Assembly (NCBI GenBank): GCA_904501715.1
Contig: CAJGCD010000029.1
Location: forward strand, 1-19,742
Source: an uncultured Clostridia bacterium
GTDB lineage: Bacteria; Bacillota; Clostridia; Oscillospirales; CAG-272
Reading direction: 5' to 3'
Length of the DNA stretch: 19,742 bases
Shown in pieces: positions 12,920 to 19,001 of the stretch. Both the position numbers and the translations under genes were made by a program. Below the pieces are notes generated by a model that had not been told where the DNA came from, searched no databases, and saw only the letters and a list, made by a program, of their open reading frames with translations. Every line of letters starts with the position of its first letter. The stretch's first letter is position 1.

Positions 12920-14209
12920 ATGAAAAAAATAGATTTTTGCAGAGGTATTGAGCTATACGGAGAGTATGATGTAGTCGTTATCGGAGGCGGACCCGCAGGC
13001 GTCTGCGCTGCAATTTCAGCGGCACGTAAGGGTATGAGGGTTATACTTATTGAAGCTACTCCATCCCTTGGCGGTATGGCTACAAGTGCGCTCGTAGGAC
13101 CGTTTATGACAAATTATGACCGCGACGGAGATGAGCAGACCGTTGCAGGTATATTCTCCGAAATTATCGAAAGACTCCAAGCATACTCGGCGGCTATCCC
13201 CTCTGAAAACGTCGAAAGCAATTCCATTTATACATCGTTTATCACAAAATACCACCGTCACGTAACGCCATTCGATTCGTTTTATCTTGAAATAGTTCTC
13301 GATCAAATGCTCCGAGAGGCTGGTGTTGAAATACTCTGCTACACACAGTTTGCTGACGTAATTATGGATAACGAAACCGTAACACACGCCGTTCTTACCG
13401 CACCGCAAGGACTTCTTTGCGTATGGGGAAAGATATTTATTGATTGTACAGGAACCGCCTCGGTTGCAGATAAAGCCGGAGTGCCTACATATAAGGGAGA
13501 AGAGATAAGCGGAATACCGCAGCCCGGAACTCTTATGTTTGAGGTGGATGGTGTAAACGACGAAAAATTCAATCTATCGGGCACTCGTCCAGAATATCCC
13601 GTCAAGGTCTACAAAACTCCTAAAGGCAAATATAAAGTAAACCACTATCACGTTTATAATGTTGATGCAACCAACGCAAAAAGCCTTACAGATGCTCACA
13701 GCATAGCACGACGTCAAGTGCTTGATGCTTTCTGCGTTCTTCACGATAAAACTCCCGGATTTGAAAATGCTCGAATAGCGGCGGTTGCTCCGGTTTTGGG
13801 CATCCGCGAAAGCAGACATATCGAGGGTGACTATAAAATCACTGTGCAGGATGTTGCAAATGGCACAAAATTCGATGACCGTATTGCTGTATATGGCTTC
13901 GGAATGGATGTTCATAACAGAAGCGTATCTGAAAGCGGAAATTTCAAAATAGAGGTTGCTAAACGGTACTATATTCCTTATTCTGCATTGTTACCCAAAA
14001 ATTGTAACAACATTTTAGTCGCCGGCAAAACACTTTCATGTGCATCCCAAGCGGTTGGCGGAATGAGATGTATGCCCGCAGCAATGGCAATGGGCCAGGC
14101 AGCGGGAGTAGCTGCTGCTCTATCGATACACGACGGAGTCACTATTCGTGATATCAATGTAAAGGAACTCCAAACAGAGCTGGCAAAACTTGGCGCAATA
14201 TTGGATTGA
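12920..14209 (+). CDS. FAD-dependent oxidoreductase (FAD_oxidored family)
   Basis: A 429-residue flavoprotein. The Rossmann ADP-binding motif is DVVVIGGGPAGVCAAISAA (residues 17-35), with Glu45 at the end of the second strand for the FAD ribose. SLGGMATSALVG (about 49-60) follows, then a substrate domain, and a C-terminal FAD-closing region NNILVAGKTLSCASQAVGGM (about 364-383) plus AMAMGQAAGVAAAL. This pattern fits the FAD_oxidored family of cytoplasmic enzymes, often linked to sugar or aromatic compound metabolism; the substrate cannot be told from the sequence. No signal peptide is visible. GCGGAG precedes ATG 12920. It follows the DUF4364 gene and is followed by a long hairpin at 14242-14274. 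No catabolic or transport genes flank it, so no pathway can be assigned. Confidence 0.88.
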   Translation: MKKIDFCRGIELYGEYDVVVIGGGPAGVCAAISAARKGMRVILIEATPSLGGMATSALVGPFMTNYDRDGDEQTVAGIFSEIIERLQAYSAAIPSENVESNSIYTSFITKYHRHVTPFDSFYLEIVLDQMLREAGVEILCYTQFADVIMDNETVTHAVLTAPQGLLCVWGKIFIDCTGTASVADKAGVPTYKGEEISGIPQPGTLMFEVDGVNDEKFNLSGTRPEYPVKVYKTPKGKYKVNHYHVYNVDATNAKSLTDAHSIARRQVLDAFCVLHDKTPGFENARIAAVAPVLGIRESRHIEGDYKITVQDVANGTKFDDRIAVYGFGMDVHNRSVSESGNFKIEVAKRYYIPYSALLPKNCNNILVAGKTLSCASQAVGGMRCMPAAMAMGQAAGVAAALSIHDGVTIRDINVKELQTELAKLGAILD

Positions 14210-14241
14210 TTACGTGCGTATGTTCTAAATAAAAATCTCGT

Positions 14242-14274
14242 AAGCACTTGTGAAAAAAGCTTTCGCAAGTGCTT
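14242..14274 (+). terminator. Hairpin after the FAD oxidoreductase gene, likely terminator
   Basis: AAGCACTTGTGAAA and TTTCGCAAGTGCTT pair over 14 bases (one G-T pair) with a five-base loop. It lies 33 bases after the stop. The T-run after it is interrupted (TTACTTTGCTTC), so termination may be incomplete. The rest of 14210-14502 holds only the sigma-factor promoter. Confidence 0.65.
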
Positions 14275-14404
14275 TACTTTGCTTCTTAATATTATTGTTC
14301 TATTTTTGTTGTGATAATAACCAACTTTTTGCGGTCGGCTTTGGTAAAAATAACCGCACGACATTTTTCGTGAATTTTTTACAAAAATATTTTTCAAAAA
14401 GGTA

Positions 14405-14432
14405 TTGACATTATACAATTTAATGATATAAT
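14405..14432 (+). promoter_or_regulatory. Promoter of the sigma-factor gene
   Basis: TTGACA (14405-14410), a 16-base spacer and TATAAT (14427-14432): perfect hexamers with a slightly short spacer. A leader of about 60 bases without a recognised structure precedes ATG 14503. Confidence 0.7.
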
Positions 14433-14502
14433 TAAAAATAATAGGACGCGTGGGGCGTATTGTACCCTTTGGTTCTTTTTTGGCGTTAAGGATCGGTAGC
14501 AT

Positions 14503-15078
14503 ATGGAATTTGAGAAAAACAGTTGTGATATCAAGAGCTTGATTTTAGCGGTTCGCAACGGTGACCAAGAATCATTTGTTACCTTGCTTGAGCGTTACAG
14601 TCCGCTGATTGATTCATCTGTAAACCGCTTCTCTTTGGACGAGTCGTTCGCTCTTTACCGTGAGGATCTTCGGCAGGAAGCGTCTTTGGTGTTTTATAAC
14701 TCAATATTGGCTTATGACTTGGAACAAAACGAGGTCGAGTTCGGACTCTTTGCGAAGATATGCATACACAATGCGTTAGTATCTCAGCTCCGCGCTCTCA
14801 AAAAGCGCTATGAGGAGCCCCTTGAAAAGATTCCCGAAGATTTATTTTTAGTTCAGGGAACGGATGACCCTTCGGTCAGGATTTTGGAGCAAGAACGTAT
14901 CAAATCGCTTTACTCTGTCATAAGAAAAAACCTCTCGGATTTTGAATATAAGGTCTGGCAGCTCTATATTTCAGGACGGTCTGCCGCCCAGGTGGCTCTT
15001 ATTCTCTCTTCAAGCGAAAAATCAATTACAAATGCCATCTATCGCATCCGAAAAAAGCTCAGAGCATTGCTCCAATAA
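14503..15078 (+). CDS. Sigma-70 family RNA polymerase sigma factor (SigH/ECF-like size)
   Basis: A 191-residue sigma factor with region 2 and region 4 only. Region 2 spans about residues 14-95 (NGDQESFVTLLERYSPLI; YREDLRQEASLVFYNSILAYD, with the core-binding DLRQEA segment; EVEFGLFAKICIHNALVSQL). A linker leads to region 4 at about 140-190 (LSDFEYKVWQLYISGRSAA; ITNAIYRIRKKLRALL), the helix-turn-helix for the -35 element. The size and absence of region 3 resemble SigH or ECF factors, but the sporulation sigma H neighbourhood is absent. An AAGGAT site lies 12 bases before ATG 14503, a long spacing. No anti-sigma gene is adjacent; the next gene is a zinc-ribbon protein 103 bases on, probably co-transcribed. 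The target genes are unknown. Confidence 0.88.
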   Translation: MEFEKNSCDIKSLILAVRNGDQESFVTLLERYSPLIDSSVNRFSLDESFALYREDLRQEASLVFYNSILAYDLEQNEVEFGLFAKICIHNALVSQLRALKKRYEEPLEKIPEDLFLVQGTDDPSVRILEQERIKSLYSVIRKNLSDFEYKVWQLYISGRSAAQVALILSSSEKSITNAIYRIRKKLRALLQ

Positions 15079-15181
15079 ATTGAATGACTCGGGTTCTCCC
15101 GATCAGATAGCCCACCGCGAAGGGTCATGTCTTAACGGAATTTGGGCAAAACAATTCCATCTTACAAAGCGAGGTAAAATC

Positions 15182-15496
15182 ATGAACGAAGAAGTAGTAA
15201 AAGCCGGAGTAGAAGAGTTTGTAGACGAGACTCTGGTATGCAAGGAATGCGGAAACGAGTTTGTTTTCACCGCAGGAGAGCAGAGCTTCTACAAAGAAAA
15301 GGGCTTCCTCAATAAGCCCAAGAGCTGCAAGGCTTGCCGTGATGCAAAGAAGAACGCAGGAAAGGCTCCGCGCGAATACTTCGAAACAACTTGTGCAAAT
15401 TGCGGTGGTGTAGCAAAGGTTATCTTCCAGCCTTCCAACGACAGACCTGTATATTGCAGTGCTTGTTTTGAGGCTATGAGAAAGAACAATCAGTAA
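15182..15496 (+). CDS. Double zinc-ribbon protein
   Basis: A 104-residue small protein with two zinc-ribbon modules. The first (about residues 20-52) has CKECG and CKACR pairs separated by about 24 residues with the motif FTAGEQSFYKEKGF, typical of the 'probable zinc-ribbon' (zf-trcl) domain. The second (about 70-100) has CANCG and CSACF pairs. The basic linker (RDAKKNAGKAPREYFE) could contact nucleic acid. Its function is not established; such proteins are common and abundant in clostridia. ATG 15182 has AGG eight bases upstream; an upstream in-frame ATG at 14942 would lie inside the sigma-factor gene and is rejected. The 103-base gap after the sigma gene contains a small hairpin (TCGGG-TTCT-CCCGA, 15089-15102) without a T-run. 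It ends at a strong bidirectional terminator. Confidence 0.88.
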   Translation: MNEEVVKAGVEEFVDETLVCKECGNEFVFTAGEQSFYKEKGFLNKPKSCKACRDAKKNAGKAPREYFETTCANCGGVAKVIFQPSNDRPVYCSACFEAMRKNNQ

Positions 15497-15506
15497 GCTT
15501 TCACAA

Positions 15507-15544
15507 AAAAACAAGGAACTCTTTAGTGAGTTCCTTGTTTTTTT
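15507..15544. terminator. Bidirectional terminator between zinc-ribbon and HTH-like genes
   Basis: AACAAGGAACTC (15510-15521) and GAGTTCCTTGTT (15528-15539) form a perfect 12-base stem with a TTTAGT loop, flanked by an A-run on the left and a T-run on the right. It serves both convergent genes. Confidence 0.9.
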
Positions 15545-15914
15545 ATAATTTCGTTCCCCTGCTCAATATATCCAGCCAAAGCTTACGGGCACGTTGCAAA
15601 CGTCTGTACACTGTCCGTTCATCCAAATGATTTTCAAACGCAAATCGCAAGACTCTCATTGATATCTCGCTTTTCGCGGGAATACGCAACGGTGAGGACG
15701 AAAAGGGTTCTAAATATATTTTTCTAAGTGCCTTTATAGTTTCTTGTTCTCCAAGAACATCAAGCATTATCAGACATTCCTGCACCGCCCAAAGCTCAGC
15801 CGCAAGCCTCTCTTTTCCTGTACAAGCACCTCTTATGGCACCGTACATATCAAGCGGAGAACGGATTTTATCTTCTCCTCTTAGCCGCGCATAATACACC
15901 AAAGCACGGGTCAT
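15543..15914 (-). CDS. Small helical protein with HTH-like C-terminus, unknown function
   Basis: A protein of 123 residues from ATG 15914; upstream ATG 15941 or GTG 15950 would add 9 or 12 residues. I chose 15914 because AAGGA, overlapping the WYL stop, lies ten bases before it; the choice is not certain. The protein is mostly helical with no cysteine or membrane motif. Residues about 70-123 contain PAKSEISMRVLRFAFENH and RTVYRRLQRARKLWLDIL, which look like a sigma-region-4 or ArpU-like helix-turn-helix with a basic recognition helix. I do not recognise a named family. It is translated from the same transcript as the WYL regulator, with genes touching or overlapping, which suggests that the two act together, perhaps as a regulator pair. 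Confidence 0.7.
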   Translation of the reverse strand: MTRALVYYARLRGEDKIRSPLDMYGAIRGACTGKERLAAELWAVQECLIMLDVLGEQETIKALRKIYLEPFSSSPLRIPAKSEISMRVLRFAFENHLDERTVYRRLQRARKLWLDILSRGTKL

Positions 15915-15927
15915 AGATGCTCTTTCC

Positions 15928-16887
15928 TTACTTTGCTTCATCTTTCGCACCTATGCGCGCGGCATTGCTTAGCATCTCGGCATATCCTTCCGCCACCCAT
16001 TCGGGAGCAACTACACGCACACGCCCAGTCTTGGTAAACAGCCATGCGTAAAAATCACTGTTCACTTCGGCTTTTACCGAAACTTCAAAGCTATTCTCTC
16101 TATTTGAAAGAATAGTAACATCTATACCAAAGCGTCCAAAGACCTCTGTTGCGGTGTCGTTATCACAGTCGAGCCTCAGATTGACCTGCTCGCTCTCGCG
16201 AGCTTCAAATTCAATAAAAGCTCCTTCCCCGTCTCTCTTTTTGTTGACGGCGGAAATAAATAGCATCCTATCTACCGAAAACTCGGTTATCGAATTATTA
16301 TTGTGGTCAAAGCCTATAAGCAGATATCCTTCTTTTTGGCAAGCAAGCTTCCACGGGCTGACAGTAAATACCTTACCTTCATTTTTCAGCTTTCTTTGCT
16401 TGTACGAGTTCCACTGAAAATATTTAAATGACAGCACCTTATCATTTGCCATAGCTTGACAAATAAGCTCCATATTTTTATACACCGCATCTTCTTCACC
16501 CGTATCACGTACTACGGCTTTTGGCATTTCAATACCCGACATATAACCCGTCTGCCAGATTTTCTTTATGAGCTCCCTTTTGTAGCCTTCCCCTACAAGC
16601 TTACAGGAATCGACGAGGTCGCATAAAAGCTTTATATCGGCACGGTTAAATTCTCTGTCTTTAATATAATACCTGACAAATCGGTCGCGCTTTGAACGCA
16701 CGTCATACCCGTAAACACGAAGCGCCTCCATATCATCATACAGACTCTTTCGCCCCGTCTCTATGCCATACTTTGAAAGCTCCTCTAAAATTTGGGTGAG
16801 AGTCATACCGTGACGCTCATCTGTCATATTCAGAAGTATTTTTGAAAGGTAAAAAAGCTTAAGCTTTTGGTTGGAACGTCGCGACAT
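15928..16887 (-). CDS. WYL-domain transcriptional regulator
   Basis: A 319-residue DNA-binding regulator. Residues about 1-95 are an HTH domain (KLFYLSKILLNMTDERHGMT; LTQILEELSKYGIETGRKSLYDDMEAL) in DeoR/YafY style. A helical linker (about 96-135) is followed by a WYL domain at about 145-215, with SFKYFQWN, SPWKLACQKEGYLLIGF and FSVDRM, and by the C-terminal extension domain (about 225-310). WYL domains bind nucleic acids or nucleotide-like ligands and often control DNA-damage, phage-defence or metabolic genes. The start at ATG 16887 has GGGAG upstream. No defence genes are adjacent; the only partner is the downstream small HTH-like gene. No strong promoter was found. It is probably autoregulated, which is inference. 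Confidence 0.9.
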   Translation of the reverse strand: MSRRSNQKLKLFYLSKILLNMTDERHGMTLTQILEELSKYGIETGRKSLYDDMEALRVYGYDVRSKRDRFVRYYIKDREFNRADIKLLCDLVDSCKLVGEGYKRELIKKIWQTGYMSGIEMPKAVVRDTGEEDAVYKNMELICQAMANDKVLSFKYFQWNSYKQRKLKNEGKVFTVSPWKLACQKEGYLLIGFDHNNNSITEFSVDRMLFISAVNKKRDGEGAFIEFEARESEQVNLRLDCDNDTATEVFGRFGIDVTILSNRENSFEVSVKAEVNSDFYAWLFTKTGRVRVVAPEWVAEGYAEMLSNAARIGAKDEAK

Positions 16888-16980
16888 ATACTCACTCCCT
16901 TCTTTCGCCGTTATTTATATGTAATATTTTATCACAACACGACCGCAAAATCAAGAGCTATCGCAAATCGCAAAAAAAAC

Positions 16981-17127
16981 TTACGCCGCAAGCAACGCAT
17001 AAATTATTATACCTACGCAAAAGAGCAAGCATCCCGCAACGGCTGCCATAGTATATACAGAGCAATTGCAATTTTCGGGAACTATTCTCATATCCTCGTT
17101 AATATTCTTTCTAAGATCTCGGGTCAT
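16981..17127 (-). CDS. Small single-span membrane protein, 48 residues
   Basis: A short gene with its own signals: AAAGGAG ten bases before ATG 17127 and a TATAAT -10 box at 17184-17189. The 48-residue product has a charged N-terminus (MTRDLRKNINEDMRIVPENC, residues 1-20), a Cys-Asn-Cys motif (Cys20, Cys22) and then one hydrophobic helix (AAVAGCLLFCVGIIIYALLA, about 28-47) reaching the end, with further Cys33 and Cys37. The pattern is a small anchored membrane protein with the N-terminal part inside or outside the cell unresolved. I recognise no family. The gene is read in the same direction as the WYL gene but is separated by 93 bases. Confidence 0.65.
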   Translation of the reverse strand: MTRDLRKNINEDMRIVPENCNCSVYTMAAVAGCLLFCVGIIIYALLAA

Positions 17128-17183
17128 TTTCTTTTCTCCTTTAAACCTTTGATATTTGCATTGAATTTCCCCTCTGCAACTAT

Positions 17184-17212
17184 ATTATACCACAAACAGT
17201 GTGTCTTAAAAA
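17184..17212 (-). promoter_or_regulatory. Probable promoter of the 48-residue membrane protein gene
   Basis: A perfect TATAAT box on the minus strand (17189-17184) lies about 57 bases before ATG 17127. The -35 region 17 bases upstream (TTTTTA) is poor, so an activator or extended -10 element may be needed. Confidence 0.4.
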
Positions 17213-17410
17213 GGACAATGCTAAAAATATTTTTATTTTTTTCTGTTTTTGAAATATATTTTTCTCATTTTTAAGATAAAATTAAATTATATATTCTGTT
17301 TTCGGAATTATAATCCGTTGTTTATAAGCAGTGTTAAATTTCTTTTGCTTTCGGTCGTTTGTTTGTTTTGCACAAAATAAATTATTTTTTGCAAAATTCT
17401 TTAGTTTCTA

Positions 17411-17439
17411 TTTACAAAAGGCAAAAGATGTGATATAAT
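17411..17439 (+). promoter_or_regulatory. Promoter of hpf
   Basis: TTTACA (17411-17416), a 17-base spacer and TATAAT (17434-17439), about 45 bases before ATG 17484. The region 17213-17410 upstream is AT-rich and holds no other supported feature. Confidence 0.75.
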
Positions 17440-17483
17440 ATTCTCAGGGGATAATCCCAAAGAAAAGTTTAGGAGGATCAACT

Positions 17484-18014
17484 ATGAAAGTTACCATCAT
17501 TGGCAGACAAATGAACGTATGGGATGACATGAAGGTCATTATCGAAAACAAATTACAGAAGTTCAATAAGTACTTTGACAACGAATGCTCTGCTACCGCA
17601 ACACTCAGCTGCAAGCACAACCAAAAATGCCTTGAGATAACCATAGTAGCCTCCGGCACTATATTCAGAAGCGAGGTGGAGGATGAAACCTTCCGCAACG
17701 CGTTGGACAGAGCTGTTTATCTAATTGAACGCCAGATAAGAAAAAACAAAACTCGTTTGGAACGCAGACTTAAGAGCGGCGCGTTTGAGGGAGTAATGCT
17801 GGATACGGGGGAGGATTTTGAGGAAGAGACCGAATTCACTATCAGAAGAAAAAGCTTCTCTATAAAGCCGATGTCAGCAGAAGAGGCTATAATGCAGATG
17901 AATCTGTTGGGACACGAATTCTTTGTATTTAAGGATGACGGTACTGACGAAATATGCGTAGTTTATAAGCGTCACGATAACACCTATGGACTTATTGAAG
18001 GTAAAGCAGAATAA
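17484..18014 (+). CDS. hpf: Long-form ribosome hibernation promoting factor (HPF/RaiA)
   Basis: A 176-residue long-type HPF. The N-terminal domain (about 1-105; MKVTIIGRQMNVWDDMK, KLQKFNKYF, LEITIVASGTIFRSEVE, the basic RKNKTRLERRLK helix) binds the 30S A and P sites. The C-terminal domain (about 118-172; TIRRKSFSIKPMSAEEAIMQ, LGHEFFVFKDDGTDEICVVYKR) is the dimerisation module that pairs two ribosomes into 100S particles. The length is typical for Firmicutes (about 180). AGGAGG lies seven bases before ATG 17484. It is a single-gene unit with its own promoter and terminator, without the secA neighbour often seen. It is expected to be induced in stationary phase or stress; that is known for the family and is not visible here. 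Confidence 0.95.
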   Translation: MKVTIIGRQMNVWDDMKVIIENKLQKFNKYFDNECSATATLSCKHNQKCLEITIVASGTIFRSEVEDETFRNALDRAVYLIERQIRKNKTRLERRLKSGAFEGVMLDTGEDFEEETEFTIRRKSFSIKPMSAEEAIMQMNLLGHEFFVFKDDGTDEICVVYKRHDNTYGLIEGKAE

Positions 18015-18024
18015 ATAATTTTTT

Positions 18025-18052
18025 AGCGGTTGCTTCGGCAACCGCTTTTTTT
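18025..18052 (+). terminator. Terminator of hpf
   Basis: AGCGGTTGC-TTCG-GCAACCGCT is a perfect nine-base stem with a stable UUCG tetraloop and a T-run. The -35 box of the next promoter begins two bases after it. Confidence 0.93.
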
Positions 18053-18053
18053 C

Positions 18054-18082
18054 TTGACATACATATAAAAATGAAGTATAAT
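18054..18082 (+). promoter_or_regulatory. Promoter of the flavodoxin-domain gene
   Basis: TTGACA (18054-18059), a 17-base spacer and TATAAT (18077-18082): a perfect sigma-A consensus promoter, with ATG 18117 about 28 bases after the expected start. Confidence 0.9.
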
Positions 18083-18116
18083 AAATATAGTAATAACGCA
18101 TCATAAAGGAAAAACA

Positions 18117-18641
18117 ATGAAGGTATTAATAATTTACGCCACAAAGGGCGGTGCTTCAAAGGAAGCTGCCGAAATGCTCGCTCAAAGAATAGGCAATAAA
18201 GCTGACATATCCCTGTTTAACGTCACGGACACTCCCCCTTCCCCCGAGGGATTTGACGTCGCTGTAATCGGCGGCTCTATCCGTATGGGAAGATTAAATA
18301 AAAGCTTAAAAAAATATATCAGAAATAATCTTCAAGCGCTGTCGTCTATGCCCTGCGCTGCTTTTCTGTGCTGCGGAATTTCAAAGGATTTTGACGATTA
18401 CGTTACGATGCAAATTCCAAAGGCTCTCGTATGTTCCCTTGGCATTCATCATTTTGGGGGAGAGTTAAAGCCCCATAAATTAAAAGGAATTGACAAAATC
18501 ATTGTGCGCATAATGAGAGAAAGCATTGCCACTCAGGACCCCGATATTTCAGACAGTGACCGACAGGAGCTTCCCGAGCTTCTTCCCGACACTATATATG
18601 CACTTGCAGAGCGCATATGCCGCCTTAAACAATTTGTTTAA
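18117..18641 (+). CDS. Flavodoxin-domain protein (HemG-like / Flavodoxin_5)
   Basis: A 174-residue flavodoxin-fold protein. The FMN phosphate loop is YATKGGASKEAAEMLA (residues 7-22). The second FMN-contact loop is AVIGGSIRMGRLNK (about 49-62), and FLCCGISKD (about 83-91) resembles the third. The pattern fits the Flavodoxin_5/HemG group, whose E. coli member is a menaquinone-linked protoporphyrinogen oxidase; most clostridial relatives are of unknown function and no heme genes lie nearby, so that activity is not claimed. The region RESIATQDPDISDSDRQELP near the C-terminus is an acidic loop. AGGA lies six bases before ATG 18117 under a perfect promoter. No obvious terminator follows before the tRNA promoter at 18704. 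It may serve as a stress or redox flavoprotein (inference). Confidence 0.82.
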   Translation: MKVLIIYATKGGASKEAAEMLAQRIGNKADISLFNVTDTPPSPEGFDVAVIGGSIRMGRLNKSLKKYIRNNLQALSSMPCAAFLCCGISKDFDDYVTMQIPKALVCSLGIHHFGGELKPHKLKGIDKIIVRIMRESIATQDPDISDSDRQELPELLPDTIYALAERICRLKQFV

Positions 18642-18703
18642 AGTGCACAAAAACGACCTTTTAAATCAGCTCTTTATTGGAATTGCCGCGACAAACTTTT
18701 TCC

Positions 18704-18732
18704 TTGACAAAAATCATTTTGTGTGGTATCAT
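18704..18732 (+). promoter_or_regulatory. Promoter of the tRNA-Lys gene
   Basis: TTGACA (18704-18709), a 17-base spacer and TATCAT (18727-18732), 25 bases before the first tRNA base. Confidence 0.8.
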
Positions 18733-18757
18733 ATATGGGTAGGTTTAAAAGGAATAC

Positions 18758-18833
18758 GACCCACTAGCTCAGACGGTAGAGCACTTGACTTTTAATCAAG
18801 GGGTCCGGAGTTCGAGTCTCCGGTGGGTCACCA
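18758..18833 (+). tRNA. tRNA-Lys(UUU)
   Basis: A 76-base cloverleaf with encoded CCA. The acceptor stem is GACCCAC/GTGGGTC with discriminator A. The D arm contains AGCTCAGACGGTAGAGC, the anticodon stem is CTTGA/TCAAG with loop CTTTTAA (anticodon TTT, position 18790-18792), and the T arm is TCCGG-AGTTCGAGTCT-CCGG with the conserved TTCGA. It is a single gene with its own promoter and terminator. Its 3' end is a classical integration site for mobile elements, and a phage-like reading frame begins 168 bases downstream. Confidence 0.97.
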
Positions 18834-18861
18834 AAAAGCAGGGTTTAGACCTGCTTTTTTT
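18833..18861 (+). terminator. Terminator of the tRNA-Lys gene
   Basis: AAAAAGCAGG (18833-18842) and CCTGCTTTTT (18850-18859) pair around a GTTTAGA loop and end in a T-run, directly after the CCA. Confidence 0.9.
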
Positions 18862-19001
18862 GTTTATTATATTTACAATCCTATATATTCCGGCTAAAAG
18901 TAAAGCTCCAAAAAGCTTAGAATAGCTAATCCTCCAAGTTTGGCAGAAAAATTGAGATTATAATTCCGAAATATAAAACAATATCTCCCCTTATTTGAGC
19001 A

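Noticed and set aside
15089..15102. TCGGG-TTCT-CCCGA hairpin between sigma and zinc-ribbon genes as terminator
   Set aside because: Five base pairs with no T-run; more likely chance or a minor RNA structure.
15125..15514. 129-residue minus-strand open frame
   Set aside because: Antisense to the zinc-ribbon gene; the paired CxxC motifs are in the plus frame.
17217..17274. Short plus-strand peptide starting MLKIFLFF
   Set aside because: Only 18 residues, its AAGGA is two bases from the ATG, and it has no promoter; AT-rich DNA commonly gives such hydrophobic peptides.
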